Shown here: positions 1 through 7,090 of the stretch, one piece after another
How positions within the stretch are numbered: position 1 is the stretch's first letter
Layout of the letters: every line of letters begins with the position of its first letter
DNA from: Fimenecus sp045545735
Lineage (GTDB): Bacteria; Bacillota; Clostridia; Oscillospirales; Acutalibacteraceae
NCBI GenBank assembly: GCA_045545735.1
Contig: JAZQBM010000008.1
Span: 1-64,000, forward strand
Reading direction: 5' to 3'
DNA: 64,000 bases
The notes under the pieces: model-generated
Database searches by the model: none
The model's input: the letters and a program-made list of their open reading frames with translations, nothing else
What the model was told of the DNA's origin: nothing
Position numbers and translations under genes: made by a program

Positions 1-72
1 GCTCTTCGCTAAAAACAATCCACCGGATTGTTTTCTTAACGCTCAGACCTTCACAGGTTCGAGTCCCTATAA
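1..72 (+). repeat. Hairpin repeat element joined to a tRNA 3'-end remnant
   Basis: Positions 12-34 form a 10-bp stem (AAAACAATCC/GGATTGTTTT) with the loop ACC. Positions 52-70 read like the T arm and 3' end of a plus-strand tRNA (CAGGTTCGAGTCCCT), but the T stem does not pair properly and no 5' half is visible here. The core TCC-ACC-GGA recurs at 307-315 with different flanking stem bases, so the two hairpins appear to be copies of one element whose stem is conserved by compensatory changes. Confidence 0.5.
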
Positions 73-80
73 AACAAATA

Positions 81-109
81 AAAATATAGAAGTCGCAAAA
101 GCAACTTCC
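81..109 (-). terminator. Terminator of tRNA-Thr
   Basis: On the minus strand an 8-bp stem (GAAGTTGC with GCGACTTC, one G-U pair, positions 89-108) with a TTTT loop is followed by TATATTTTTATTTG. It lies just after the tRNA-Thr CCA end. Confidence 0.75.
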
Positions 110-116
110 ATACTTT

Positions 117-192
117 TGGAGCTTGTGACGGGACTCGAACCTGCGACCTGCTCATTACGAATGAGCTGCACTACCAACTGTGCTACACAAGC
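117..192 (-). tRNA. tRNA-Thr (anticodon CGT)
   Basis: Read on the minus strand, the sequence folds as a normal cloverleaf. The acceptor is GCTTGTG pairing with CACAAGC, the D arm is GCAC/GTGC around AGTTGGTA, and the anticodon stem is GCTCA/TGAGC around the loop TTCGTAA, giving anticodon CGT (threonine ACG codons). A T arm with TTCGAGT follows. The 3' end continues as TCCA, so the CCA tail is encoded. One T-stem pair looks mismatched, so the T arm is slightly weak. A terminator lies directly downstream. Confidence 0.93.
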
Positions 193-208
193 AAATATTA
201 AATTGTAG

Positions 209-352
209 ATTACGAATGAGCTGCGCTTCCCTCAGAAATATAGTCGCACTGCTCAATCCTTCGCATTGCTCCTTATTTCTTCACCTCATTTTGCTCGTGC
301 TATTCGTCCACCGGACGGCACTCGCAACTTCGCCCAACTACGCCACACCAGC
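209..352 (-). pseudogene. tRNA-Thr-like 5' half split by an inserted hairpin element
   Basis: On the minus strand, 333-352 reads as the start of a tRNA (acceptor and D-arm beginning) and 209-224 matches the anticodon arm of the intact tRNA-Thr, including the TTCGTAA loop. The two pieces are separated by about 108 nt (225-332) that begins within the D loop. The flank AAATTAAATTG after 352 also matches the flank of the intact tRNA (193-204), so a 5' half plus leader was duplicated and then interrupted. The insert contains CGTCC-ACC-GGACG (305-317) with outer GTGC/GCAC pairing. No T arm or acceptor 3' strand follows, so it should not make tRNA. No protein gene is seen between 193 and 467. Confidence 0.6.
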
Positions 353-467
353 AAATTAAATTGCAAGTAGTATTATAAAATAATCATAAAACTTTTTCAA
401 GTATTTTTAATGCAATTTGAGTTTGTTTGTGATACAATATCTTTATAGTCCGAAAGGGGCGAGTAAA

Positions 468-1193
468 ATGACAAAAGTTGCATTTGTAACAGGTGGGGCA
501 AAGGGTATAGGCTCTGCTATTGTGAAAAGATTTATAAAAGATGGTTATAAAGTTACATTTACCTATAATAATTCTGAAGACAAGGCGAAAAACCTTGTAA
601 ATGAGCTGGGCGAAAATTGTAAAGCATATAAACTCGACATTACTGACAGTAATGCTGTTAATGCTGTAATTGCAGATGTTGAAAACACCTTTGGTGAGAT
701 TTTTGTGCTTGTAAATAATGCAGGTATTGCCGAGCAGTCACTTTTTACAGATATTACAGATGAAATGTGGCACAAAATGATTGAAACAAATCTTTCAGGT
801 GCATTTTATTGCTCTCGTGCGGTATTAAAATATATGATTAACCGTAAATGTGGTAAGATTATCAACATTTCATCAATCTGGGGCGAAACAGGTGGCTCTT
901 GCGAGGTACATTATTCGTCTGCAAAGGCAGGGCTTATAGGAATGACAAAAGCACTTGCCAAAGAGGTTGGGCTTTCAGGAATTACCGTAAATTGAGTGTC
1001 ACCGGGTGTGATTTTAACTGATATGACAAGTCATTTTGATGAGGACACAATGAATGAACTTAAAAATGAAACTCCACTTAATAAAATCGGCACACCAGAG
1101 GATGTTGCAGGTGCAGTCAGTTTTCTTGCTTCTCCTGACGCAGATTTTATTACAGGTCAAGATTTAGCAGTAAATGGCGGAATGAATATATAA
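468..1193 (+). pseudogene. SDR-family oxidoreductase (FabG-like), interrupted by in-frame TGA
   Basis: This is a short-chain dehydrogenase/reductase of the FabG type (NAD(P)-dependent 3-oxoacyl or sugar/alcohol reduction; substrate not identifiable). The ATG at 468 follows GAAAGGGGCGAG. Family motifs are intact: the cofactor loop TGGAKGIG, the structural NNAG, a catalytic Ser region and YSSAK (Y-x3-K). At 993-995 the codon after ITVN is TGA, and the same frame continues as VSPGVILTDM to a TAA at 1193. The expected residue in this motif is usually Cys or Ala, so one base change (TGC/TGT to TGA) explains the break. The total of 241 codons matches normal FabG length. TGA is a genuine stop elsewhere in the window, so this is either a recent nonsense mutation or a sequencing error. 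Confidence 0.8.
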
Positions 1194-1210
1194 GTGCAAA
1201 ATGCAAAATT

Positions 1211-1240
1211 AAACCCCGATATAAAATCGGGGTTTTACTT
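1211..1240. terminator. Bidirectional terminator between convergent genes
   Basis: AAACCCCGAT and ATCGGGGTTTT form a strong stem with A-rich and T-rich sides. It sits between the SDR gene and the convergent hydrolase gene. Confidence 0.85.
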
Positions 1241-2829
1241 TATCTTTTCTTAATTCCCTCAATGAATTTGCCGTAGTGTTTTGGCTCAACAAGTGGGGGA
1301 AGAAGTTGAACAAATTTCTTGAATAATTCGCAAATTGTTTTATTTGGAATCATCTGGTCAAAGAATCCGCCAAGAGTTGCGAGAATGTCACCAACATAAG
1401 GTGTGCTTGACGGTGTCATTACAACTTTGTTGTTTGCCCTGAAATTAAAGAGCATATTACGTTTGCCGACCGTCTGAATTGGTCGAATTGAAACGAGCAA
1501 TGTTTCGTCGTCAATCCAAGTGGCATTTGAGCAAACTTTAAATTCAATTTGTCCTAATGTCATTGTTGAATAACGGTAGTGACCGTCCATTCCAAGAATA
1601 ATTCTGTTGTGCTCGTTGCCTTCACTCCAACGGAAAGTACATTCTTCACCGTTAAAGTCGAATTTAACCATATCAATATTACCCGCTTTGTCGGTCATCA
1701 TATATGTAACTGCAAGGGGCAGAACGCTTACCTGAAAGCCCACAAGATTAAGTAAAAGTTTTTTGCGGAATTTAATATATCTGTCAGCGATTTCCTGCTC
1801 TTTTACAGGATGCTCGCTGAATGCGGGCAGGGTAGGGGCGGTTGATTCCAACGCTGTATCTTCATCCGCTTCTTCAAATGCTTTTGGGAAGAAGTCAAAA
1901 ATGCCGTCAAGACCGTCTTGCTCAACCGTAATTGATGATGTAACAACAACTATCGCGTTATGTTCGGGGAACGCAATGCCAAACTGTGAGAACATTCCGT
2001 CTGCACGGAATCCGCCTAAATGGTCAAGCCAGAAGCAATAGCCGTAGCCGAATGATGCGTCAGAGCCGGGACGATTATATTCATTATCAATCTGCTTTGC
2101 GGTTGCAAGGCGTACCCATTCTGCAGGAATAACCTGCTCACCTTTATATTTACCGCCTTTAAGGTAACAAAGCATAAATTTTGCAAGGTCCTCGGTTTTA
2201 AGGTAAAGTCCCCAACCGCCTGCCTCAACACCATTTGCATCAGTTTCCCAGAACGGAAAGTCAATTCCCAACGGCTCGAAAAGTCGAGGACGCAAGTATT
2301 CACGCATACTCATTCCCGTAACTTTATTCACGATTGCAGAAAGCATATAGATGTTTTCATTAATATATAAGAATTTTTCGCCGGGTTCGAATACCCAAGG
2401 TGAATTTATGTAATCTTCAACCCAGTCAACTTTTGCCTTGTCAGAGAGAAAACTTGGCTGTTTACCCGATGACATTCTTAAAAGATTGTGTACTGTGAGT
2501 TTTTCAAATCGCTCGTCAGGATTTTTTGGTGCATATTCAGGGAAGAAGTCCAGCAATTTATCTTCAAGGGAAATAAGTCCCTCACAAATCGCAAAACCTA
2601 CTGCAGTTGCGGTAAAAGATTTACTTACTGAATACACAGAATGTGTTGTGTTGCGGTCAAATGGCTCGTTATACCATTCAACTGCAACTTTGCCGTTGCG
2701 GACAACCATTAAAGAGTGATACTCAAGACCTTTTTCTTCTGCGTTTTTGAAAAAATCGTTTACAACTTTTGCGGAAACTCCTGCACTTTGCGGAGTTTTT
2801 GCTCGTAAAATTGCTTTTGTACTTGCCAT
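1240..2829 (-). CDS. Serine hydrolase of the beta-lactamase / class C PBP family
   Basis: This 529-residue protein belongs to the PF00144 serine beta-lactamase-related family, which contains esterases, D-aminopeptidases and AmpC-like enzymes. The nucleophile motif S-x-x-K is SVSK at residues 67-70, and the Tyr motif Y-x-N is YIN at 155-157. The catalytic domain covers roughly residues 10-320, and an additional C-terminal domain of about 200 residues is of unknown role. There is no signal peptide, so it probably acts in the cytoplasm on a small ester or peptide rather than on beta-lactams. It starts only 15 nt after the stop of the D,D-carboxypeptidase gene, so the two are probably co-transcribed. 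The substrate cannot be read from the sequence. Confidence 0.88.
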   Translation of the reverse strand: MASTKAILRAKTPQSAGVSAKVVNDFFKNAEEKGLEYHSLMVVRNGKVAVEWYNEPFDRNTTHSVYSVSKSFTATAVGFAICEGLISLEDKLLDFFPEYAPKNPDERFEKLTVHNLLRMSSGKQPSFLSDKAKVDWVEDYINSPWVFEPGEKFLYINENIYMLSAIVNKVTGMSMREYLRPRLFEPLGIDFPFWETDANGVEAGGWGLYLKTEDLAKFMLCYLKGGKYKGEQVIPAEWVRLATAKQIDNEYNRPGSDASFGYGYCFWLDHLGGFRADGMFSQFGIAFPEHNAIVVVTSSITVEQDGLDGIFDFFPKAFEEADEDTALESTAPTLPAFSEHPVKEQEIADRYIKFRKKLLLNLVGFQVSVLPLAVTYMMTDKAGNIDMVKFDFNGEECTFRWSEGNEHNRIILGMDGHYRYSTMTLGQIEFKVCSNATWIDDETLLVSIRPIQTVGKRNMLFNFRANNKVVMTPSSTPYVGDILATLGGFFDQMIPNKTICELFKKFVQLLPPLVEPKHYGKFIEGIKKR

Positions 2830-2844
2830 AAAATCCCCTCCGAT

Positions 2845-4185
2845 TTATCCCTTAACCATTCTTATTTTTTTGCGTTTCGCTCTTATACGGTTGCGACGTA
2901 CTATAAGTAAAACATATATAATCACAAGCACCAAGAGAAGTGCAAAAAGAATTTTGAAGATTGTGCTTGAAAGTATTGTTTTGATACCGTCTAAAATCCA
3001 AAGAATTACGCTTCGGCTTACACTTTCGCCTGCAACAAGGTCAACAGTTGCCACAACGTCTTCGCCGTAAAGAATTTCTGCTTTGCCTATTACATCACCT
3101 TTTTCAATAGGTGCTTTTACAACTTTTGGAGTTTCGCTTTCAATAGGTCTTATCACAAGACTCCCCGATTCTGTACCCGACGGTACAAGTGCTGACATTT
3201 CTTTTGCAGGAAGAAGTCTTAAATGGTCAATTTTCCAGTTGTACTTAACGTCAACAACCGTTACAACATCTGTTGTATTAGTGACTTTGGTAAGGACAAT
3301 ATTATCAAATGCCCATTCATAGATTTTCTTACTATCGGTAAACGCAACATTTTCTTCAACATTGTCGCCGTCAATGTCATACTGTGGTGCATTCATAACA
3401 ATAAGCATATAATTGTAGCCGTTTTTAGATGCAGTTGAAATGACACAATGACCTGCGAGTGCCGTTGTACCCGTTTTAACGCCCGAAATGTGCTTGTTAT
3501 AATAATCCTTATATGCGGGATTCATCATTTTGTTAGTGTTGTTAAGGTATCTTGTATATGGATACTTTTCAGTAGGTGCGATTTCATATCTTAATGTGCT
3601 TGTGATTTCTTTGAAAGTAGGATTTTGGAGTGCGTATTTTGTAATCTTGTAAAGGTCGTATGCGGTAGTAATATTTCCGCCATCTTCGTCAAGACCGTGA
3701 GCGTTGATAAATGTTGTATTTTCACAACCCAATTTCTTGACAAAATCGTTCATCATAACAACAAAGTTTTCAATGCTGCCACCACCGATATAATCAGCAA
3801 GCATATTTGCGGCATCAGCAGCTGACGGGAGCATAAGGCAATAAAGAAGTTCTTTTACTGTAAGCGTTTCCCCTGCAAGAATACCAACGGTTGCGGCATT
3901 TTGCTCGTAAAGTCCATCAAGAGATTCACGTTTGCAGGTGATTGGCGTATTAAAATCTTCACAGTTTTCAAGCACAAGCATACAAGTGACAATTTTAGTG
4001 ATTGATGCAGGTGCAGTTTTCTTGTCTGCATTTTTATCGAAAATAACAGTTTCGCTATCAGTATTTACAAGCAATACGATTTCTGCTTCCGTTTCTAACA
4101 AAGAGTTGAACGAGGCACTTGCACCTATCGCGAAAGTTCCTAATAAAATAGATATACAAATTAAAACCGATAACAGTTTTTTCAA
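2845..4185 (-). CDS. dacF: D-alanyl-D-alanine carboxypeptidase (DacF/PBP5-like)
   Basis: This 446-residue S11-family peptidase trims the terminal D-Ala from peptidoglycan stem peptides outside the membrane. A signal peptide covers about residues 1-25, SITK (61-64) is the S-x-x-K nucleophile motif and KTG is at 237-239. A C-terminal membrane helix (about 405-432) with a basic tail anchors it, whereas many family members use an amphipathic helix. The third motif, usually S-x-N (SAND or SGND), reads S121-A122-A123-D, so the Asn is missing. That is unusual and could lower or alter activity. The gene heads a two-gene unit with the downstream hydrolase and has a plausible promoter at 4232-4260. Confidence 0.9.
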   Translation of the reverse strand: MKKLLSVLICISILLGTFAIGASASFNSLLETEAEIVLLVNTDSETVIFDKNADKKTAPASITKIVTCMLVLENCEDFNTPITCKRESLDGLYEQNAATVGILAGETLTVKELLYCLMLPSAADAANMLADYIGGGSIENFVVMMNDFVKKLGCENTTFINAHGLDEDGGNITTAYDLYKITKYALQNPTFKEITSTLRYEIAPTEKYPYTRYLNNTNKMMNPAYKDYYNKHISGVKTGTTALAGHCVISTASKNGYNYMLIVMNAPQYDIDGDNVEENVAFTDSKKIYEWAFDNIVLTKVTNTTDVVTVVDVKYNWKIDHLRLLPAKEMSALVPSGTESGSLVIRPIESETPKVVKAPIEKGDVIGKAEILYGEDVVATVDLVAGESVSRSVILWILDGIKTILSSTIFKILFALLLVLVIIYVLLIVRRNRIRAKRKKIRMVKG

Positions 4186-4231
4186 AATTAATCACCCACT
4201 TGAAAAATGTTTGCGAAAGTAATACAATAAA

Positions 4232-4260
4232 AGTATAACACAATTAAAATTATTAGTCGA
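4232..4260 (-). promoter_or_regulatory. Sigma-A-like promoter for the dacF unit
   Basis: On the minus strand TCGACT (-35) and TATACT (-10) are separated by 17 bp, about 45 nt before the dacF start. Confidence 0.55.
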
Positions 4261-4283
4261 TACAGAAAAGGAAATTTTTTGAA

Positions 4284-4973
4284 ATGATTTATATTACAGG
4301 TGATACTCACGGCGACCGCAAGCGTCTTTCCCGCATCGCTTTAAGACAGTTAAAGGAAGGCGACACATTGATTATATGTGGGGATTTCGGTTTTATGTGG
4401 AATGACAGTAAGTCCGAAAGGGATTTTCTACTGAATTTAGGAAAGAGAAAATATAATATCTGTTTTATTGACGGCACTCACGAAAATTTTGATTTGCTTA
4501 ATAATTATGAAATCAGTCAATGGAATGGTGGTAAGGTGCATAAGATTTACGGTAATCTTTATCATCTTATGCGTGGTCAGATTTTTGAAATTGAAGGTCA
4601 GCGGATTTTCACAATGGGTGGTGGCGAAAGCTCTGACGTTGATATAAGAAAAGATGTGAATGCCTGGTCAAAAGATGAAATTCCAACGCAGGAAGAACTT
4701 TTGGAAGGTGCTGAAAATCTTGAAGTAGCAGGTTATGATATTGATATGATTATCACTCACGAGCCACCGCTAAAGGTTAAGAGCTTCTTGAATCTTAATG
4801 ATACCGCTACTTACCGTGTAACTGCTCTTAATGCGTATTTTGAGGAACTTTCGGGCGGTTGCAAGTTCAGAAAATGGTATTTCGGCTCACTTCATATTGA
4901 TAAATATATTTCAAAAACTCACCGTGCAGTATTTAAAGATATTGTAAATAGTGAAACAGGCGAGAAAATATAA
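4284..4973 (+). CDS. Calcineurin-like metallophosphoesterase
   Basis: This 229-residue protein is a single-domain binuclear metallophosphoesterase. The N-terminus gives the metal motif GDTHGD, followed by GDFGFMW (GD-x-G) and DGTHEN (GNHE-type, with Thr-His). Late histidines in ITHEPP and SLHIDK complete the metal site. There is no signal peptide, so it acts in the cytoplasm; the phosphoester substrate is unknown. It stands alone on the plus strand between the divergent dacF unit and the R-M system, and ends in a strong terminator. Confidence 0.85.
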   Translation: MIYITGDTHGDRKRLSRIALRQLKEGDTLIICGDFGFMWNDSKSERDFLLNLGKRKYNICFIDGTHENFDLLNNYEISQWNGGKVHKIYGNLYHLMRGQIFEIEGQRIFTMGGGESSDVDIRKDVNAWSKDEIPTQEELLEGAENLEVAGYDIDMIITHEPPLKVKSFLNLNDTATYRVTALNAYFEELSGGCKFRKWYFGSLHIDKYISKTHRAVFKDIVNSETGEKI

Positions 4974-4979
4974 AGATGA

Positions 4980-5009
4980 AAGACCGTACTTGTCAGTACG
5001 GTCTTTTTA
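4980..5009 (+). terminator. Terminator after metallophosphoesterase
   Basis: AAGACCGTACT and AGTACGGTCTT form an 11-bp stem around TGTC, followed by TTTTAG. Confidence 0.85.
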
Positions 5010-5032
5010 GTTGTGTTTTAACAAAAAAATAG

Positions 5033-5061
5033 TTGCTATTATTCCCGATATGGAATATAAT
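5033..5061 (+). promoter_or_regulatory. Promoter with an overlapping dyad, probable autoregulatory operator of the R-M system
   Basis: TTGCTA (5033-5038) and TATAAT (5056-5061) are separated by exactly 17 bp. Inside the spacer and touching the -10 is an inverted repeat, TATTCC (5040-5045) and GGAATA (5052-5057), with a 6-bp centre. A protein bound here would block RNA polymerase. The product of the next gene begins with a helix-turn-helix domain, which makes it the obvious candidate ligand; that link is inference. Confidence 0.65.
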
Positions 5062-5085
5062 GATATTTGAATAAGAGGTGATTAG

Positions 5086-6150
5086 ATGCTCGCATATATG
5101 ACAGCCAATGAGGCGGCTCAAAAATGGTGTATATCTCATAGAAGAGTAATAACTTTGTGTCAAGAAAACAGAATACCTGATGTAACTATGATTGGTAACA
5201 TGTGGGTTATACCAAGTGATGCTACAAAGCCTGTTGACGGCAGAACACTCCGCTATGAAAAGAATATACCAGCAAAACCATTTATTAAATGGGCAGGGGG
5301 CAAAGGTCAACTTTTACCTACAATTAGAAACTTTTACCCAACAGGTTTAGGCAAAAGTATAAAAAAATACTGTGAGCCAATGGTTGGTGCAGGTGCAGTA
5401 TTGTTTGATATTCTCAACACCTACGATATGGACGAAGTATATATTTGCGATACCAATATTCAATTAATAAATGTTTATAAAGTTGTTCAGAAAAACGTTG
5501 AGAAACTAATCAATTTGTTGTTGAAATATGAAACAGAACATCTCAATAAAAACGACGAGGAAAGAAAAGAGTTTTATTATCGTCAAAGAGAACTATTTAA
5601 TATTGAAATCCAAAAATCAAGTGATGAAAATTCTATAGTTCGGGCAGGACTGTTTATATATCTTAACAAAACTTGTTTTAACGGGTTGTATCGAGTGAAT
5701 AAAAAAGGGTTATATAATGTTCCAATGGGGTCATATAAAAATCCTAAAATTTGCGATGAAGAAAACTTGAAAAGAGTATCAAATTTGTTGCAGGGTGTCA
5801 TAATTTTAGAGGGTGATTATTCAACCGTTAAAGAAAAAATAAACGAGAATACATTTGCTTATTTCGACCCGCCATACAGACCATTGACTAAAACGGCTGA
5901 TTTCACTTCGTATAACGCGGAAGATTTTAATGATGCAGAACAAATTCGATTATGTGAATTTATAAAAACGCTTGGTTATGCGAAAGTAATGACAAGCAAT
6001 TCAGACCCCAAGAACGCTAATGAAAACGACAATTTTTTTGATGATTTATATTCGGGATTGAATATAAATCGAGTATCAGCAAATAGAGCCATAAGCAGTA
6101 AAGGTAGCGGTCGTGGTAAAATCAGCGAACTTTTGATTTGTAATTATTAA
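5086..6150 (+). CDS. DNA adenine methyltransferase (Dam/DpnM type, GATC) with N-terminal HTH
   Basis: This 354-residue D12-class N6-adenine methylase transfers a methyl group from S-adenosylmethionine to A in GATC and protects the host from the adjacent nuclease. Residues 5-50 form a small helix-turn-helix/excisionase-like domain. The methylase domain starts near 62 with the SAM motif FIKWAGGKGQ (66-75), and the catalytic DPPY is at about 261-264. Classical DpnM/Dam enzymes are about 270-285 residues, so the extra N-terminus accounts for the length. The start has the Shine-Dalgarno sequence GAGGTG. GATC specificity is inferred from the Dam-like family and from the DpnII-like partner. Confidence 0.92.
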   Translation: MLAYMTANEAAQKWCISHRRVITLCQENRIPDVTMIGNMWVIPSDATKPVDGRTLRYEKNIPAKPFIKWAGGKGQLLPTIRNFYPTGLGKSIKKYCEPMVGAGAVLFDILNTYDMDEVYICDTNIQLINVYKVVQKNVEKLINLLLKYETEHLNKNDEERKEFYYRQRELFNIEIQKSSDENSIVRAGLFIYLNKTCFNGLYRVNKKGLYNVPMGSYKNPKICDEENLKRVSNLLQGVIILEGDYSTVKEKINENTFAYFDPPYRPLTKTADFTSYNAEDFNDAEQIRLCEFIKTLGYAKVMTSNSDPKNANENDNFFDDLYSGLNINRVSANRAISSKGSGRGKISELLICNY

Positions 6151-6161
6151 GGAGAAAAACC

Positions 6162-7043
6162 ATGAAAAGAGATTTTAATACTTGGTTATCAAGTTTTCGT
6201 GAAAGTATAGCCGATTATGGTTATTATACAGACTTTGAAAAAATATATAGAAATGTGGATTCGATTAAAGTTGAACTCAACATTTTGAATTCTCTTATTG
6301 GGTCAAAAGATATTGAAAATGATTTTAGAAATTTAATCAAGAAATATCCTGAAGTACTAAAATGTATTCCCATTCTTTTAGCAGTAAGGAATAATGAAAT
6401 TTATTGCCAAGACGAGAATGGTGGACATTTGTATCAGTTCGATTTTAACAAGTATCCGCCTAATAGTCATAAACACCATGAAAGATGTTCGTACTTTATG
6501 CGAGAGACGGGTTTGTATGATTTGTTAGAGAATCATATTGTAAATAATCTGGTGGACTATGTAACGGGCGTTGAAACGGGGCTCGATTCTAATGGTAGAA
6601 AAAATCGTGGCGGACATCTTATGGAAGATTTGGTCGAAAGTTATATTCAAAAAGCAGGATTTATTAAGGGTGATACATATTTTAAAGAAACATACATTCA
6701 TCAAATTACAGAAAAATGGGGAATAGACCTTTCTGCGATTTCAAATCAAGGAAAAATGGAAAAGCGTTTTGACTTCGTAATAAAAACACCTAATATGGTT
6801 TATGGAATAGAAACTAATTTTTATGGTAGTGGTGGAAGTAAACTTAATGAAACAGCTCGTAGCTATAAAGCACTTGCTTGGGAAACAGAGTCAATAAACG
6901 GTTTTACTTTTGTTTGGTTTACCGACGGTAGAGGTTGGCTAAGTGCTCGAAATAATCTTGAAGAAACTTTTGATGTAATGGAACACATTTATAACATTAA
7001 AGATTTAGAAGATGGCATTATTGATAAAGTTTTCAATAAATAA
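6162..7043 (+). CDS. Type II restriction endonuclease, DpnII/MboI family (GATC)
   Basis: This 293-residue protein resembles the R.DpnII family along its length: an N-terminal FNTWLSSFRESI region, a central segment starting GRKNRGGHLME, and a C-terminal nuclease core with FDFVIKTP then YGIETNFYGSGGSK as the likely acidic/Lys cleavage site. The family cuts unmethylated GATC before the G. It lies 11 nt after the methylase with its own GGAG site, so the two form one operon with the methylase made first. A terminator follows. Confidence 0.9.
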   Translation: MKRDFNTWLSSFRESIADYGYYTDFEKIYRNVDSIKVELNILNSLIGSKDIENDFRNLIKKYPEVLKCIPILLAVRNNEIYCQDENGGHLYQFDFNKYPPNSHKHHERCSYFMRETGLYDLLENHIVNNLVDYVTGVETGLDSNGRKNRGGHLMEDLVESYIQKAGFIKGDTYFKETYIHQITEKWGIDLSAISNQGKMEKRFDFVIKTPNMVYGIETNFYGSGGSKLNETARSYKALAWETESINGFTFVWFTDGRGWLSARNNLEETFDVMEHIYNIKDLEDGIIDKVFNK

Positions 7044-7057
7044 GTAGTATAATGAAA

Positions 7058-7090
7058 ACAAGGCAGTTCGTGATGAACTGCCTTAATTTT
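7058..7090. terminator. Bidirectional terminator
   Basis: AAGGCAGTTC and GAACTGCCTT form a stem, followed by AATTTTTTAG. It separates the R-M operon from the convergent GH30 gene. Confidence 0.85.

Noticed and set aside
990..1000. Selenocysteine or recoded TGA in the SDR gene
   Set aside because: No convincing SECIS hairpin follows, the family does not use selenocysteine, and TGA clearly ends other genes here, for example at 15000, 11096 and 23639.
5033..7090. R-M system as part of a larger mobile defence island
   Set aside because: No integrase, transposase, direct repeats or composition shift surrounds it, and GATC depletion suggests long residence.
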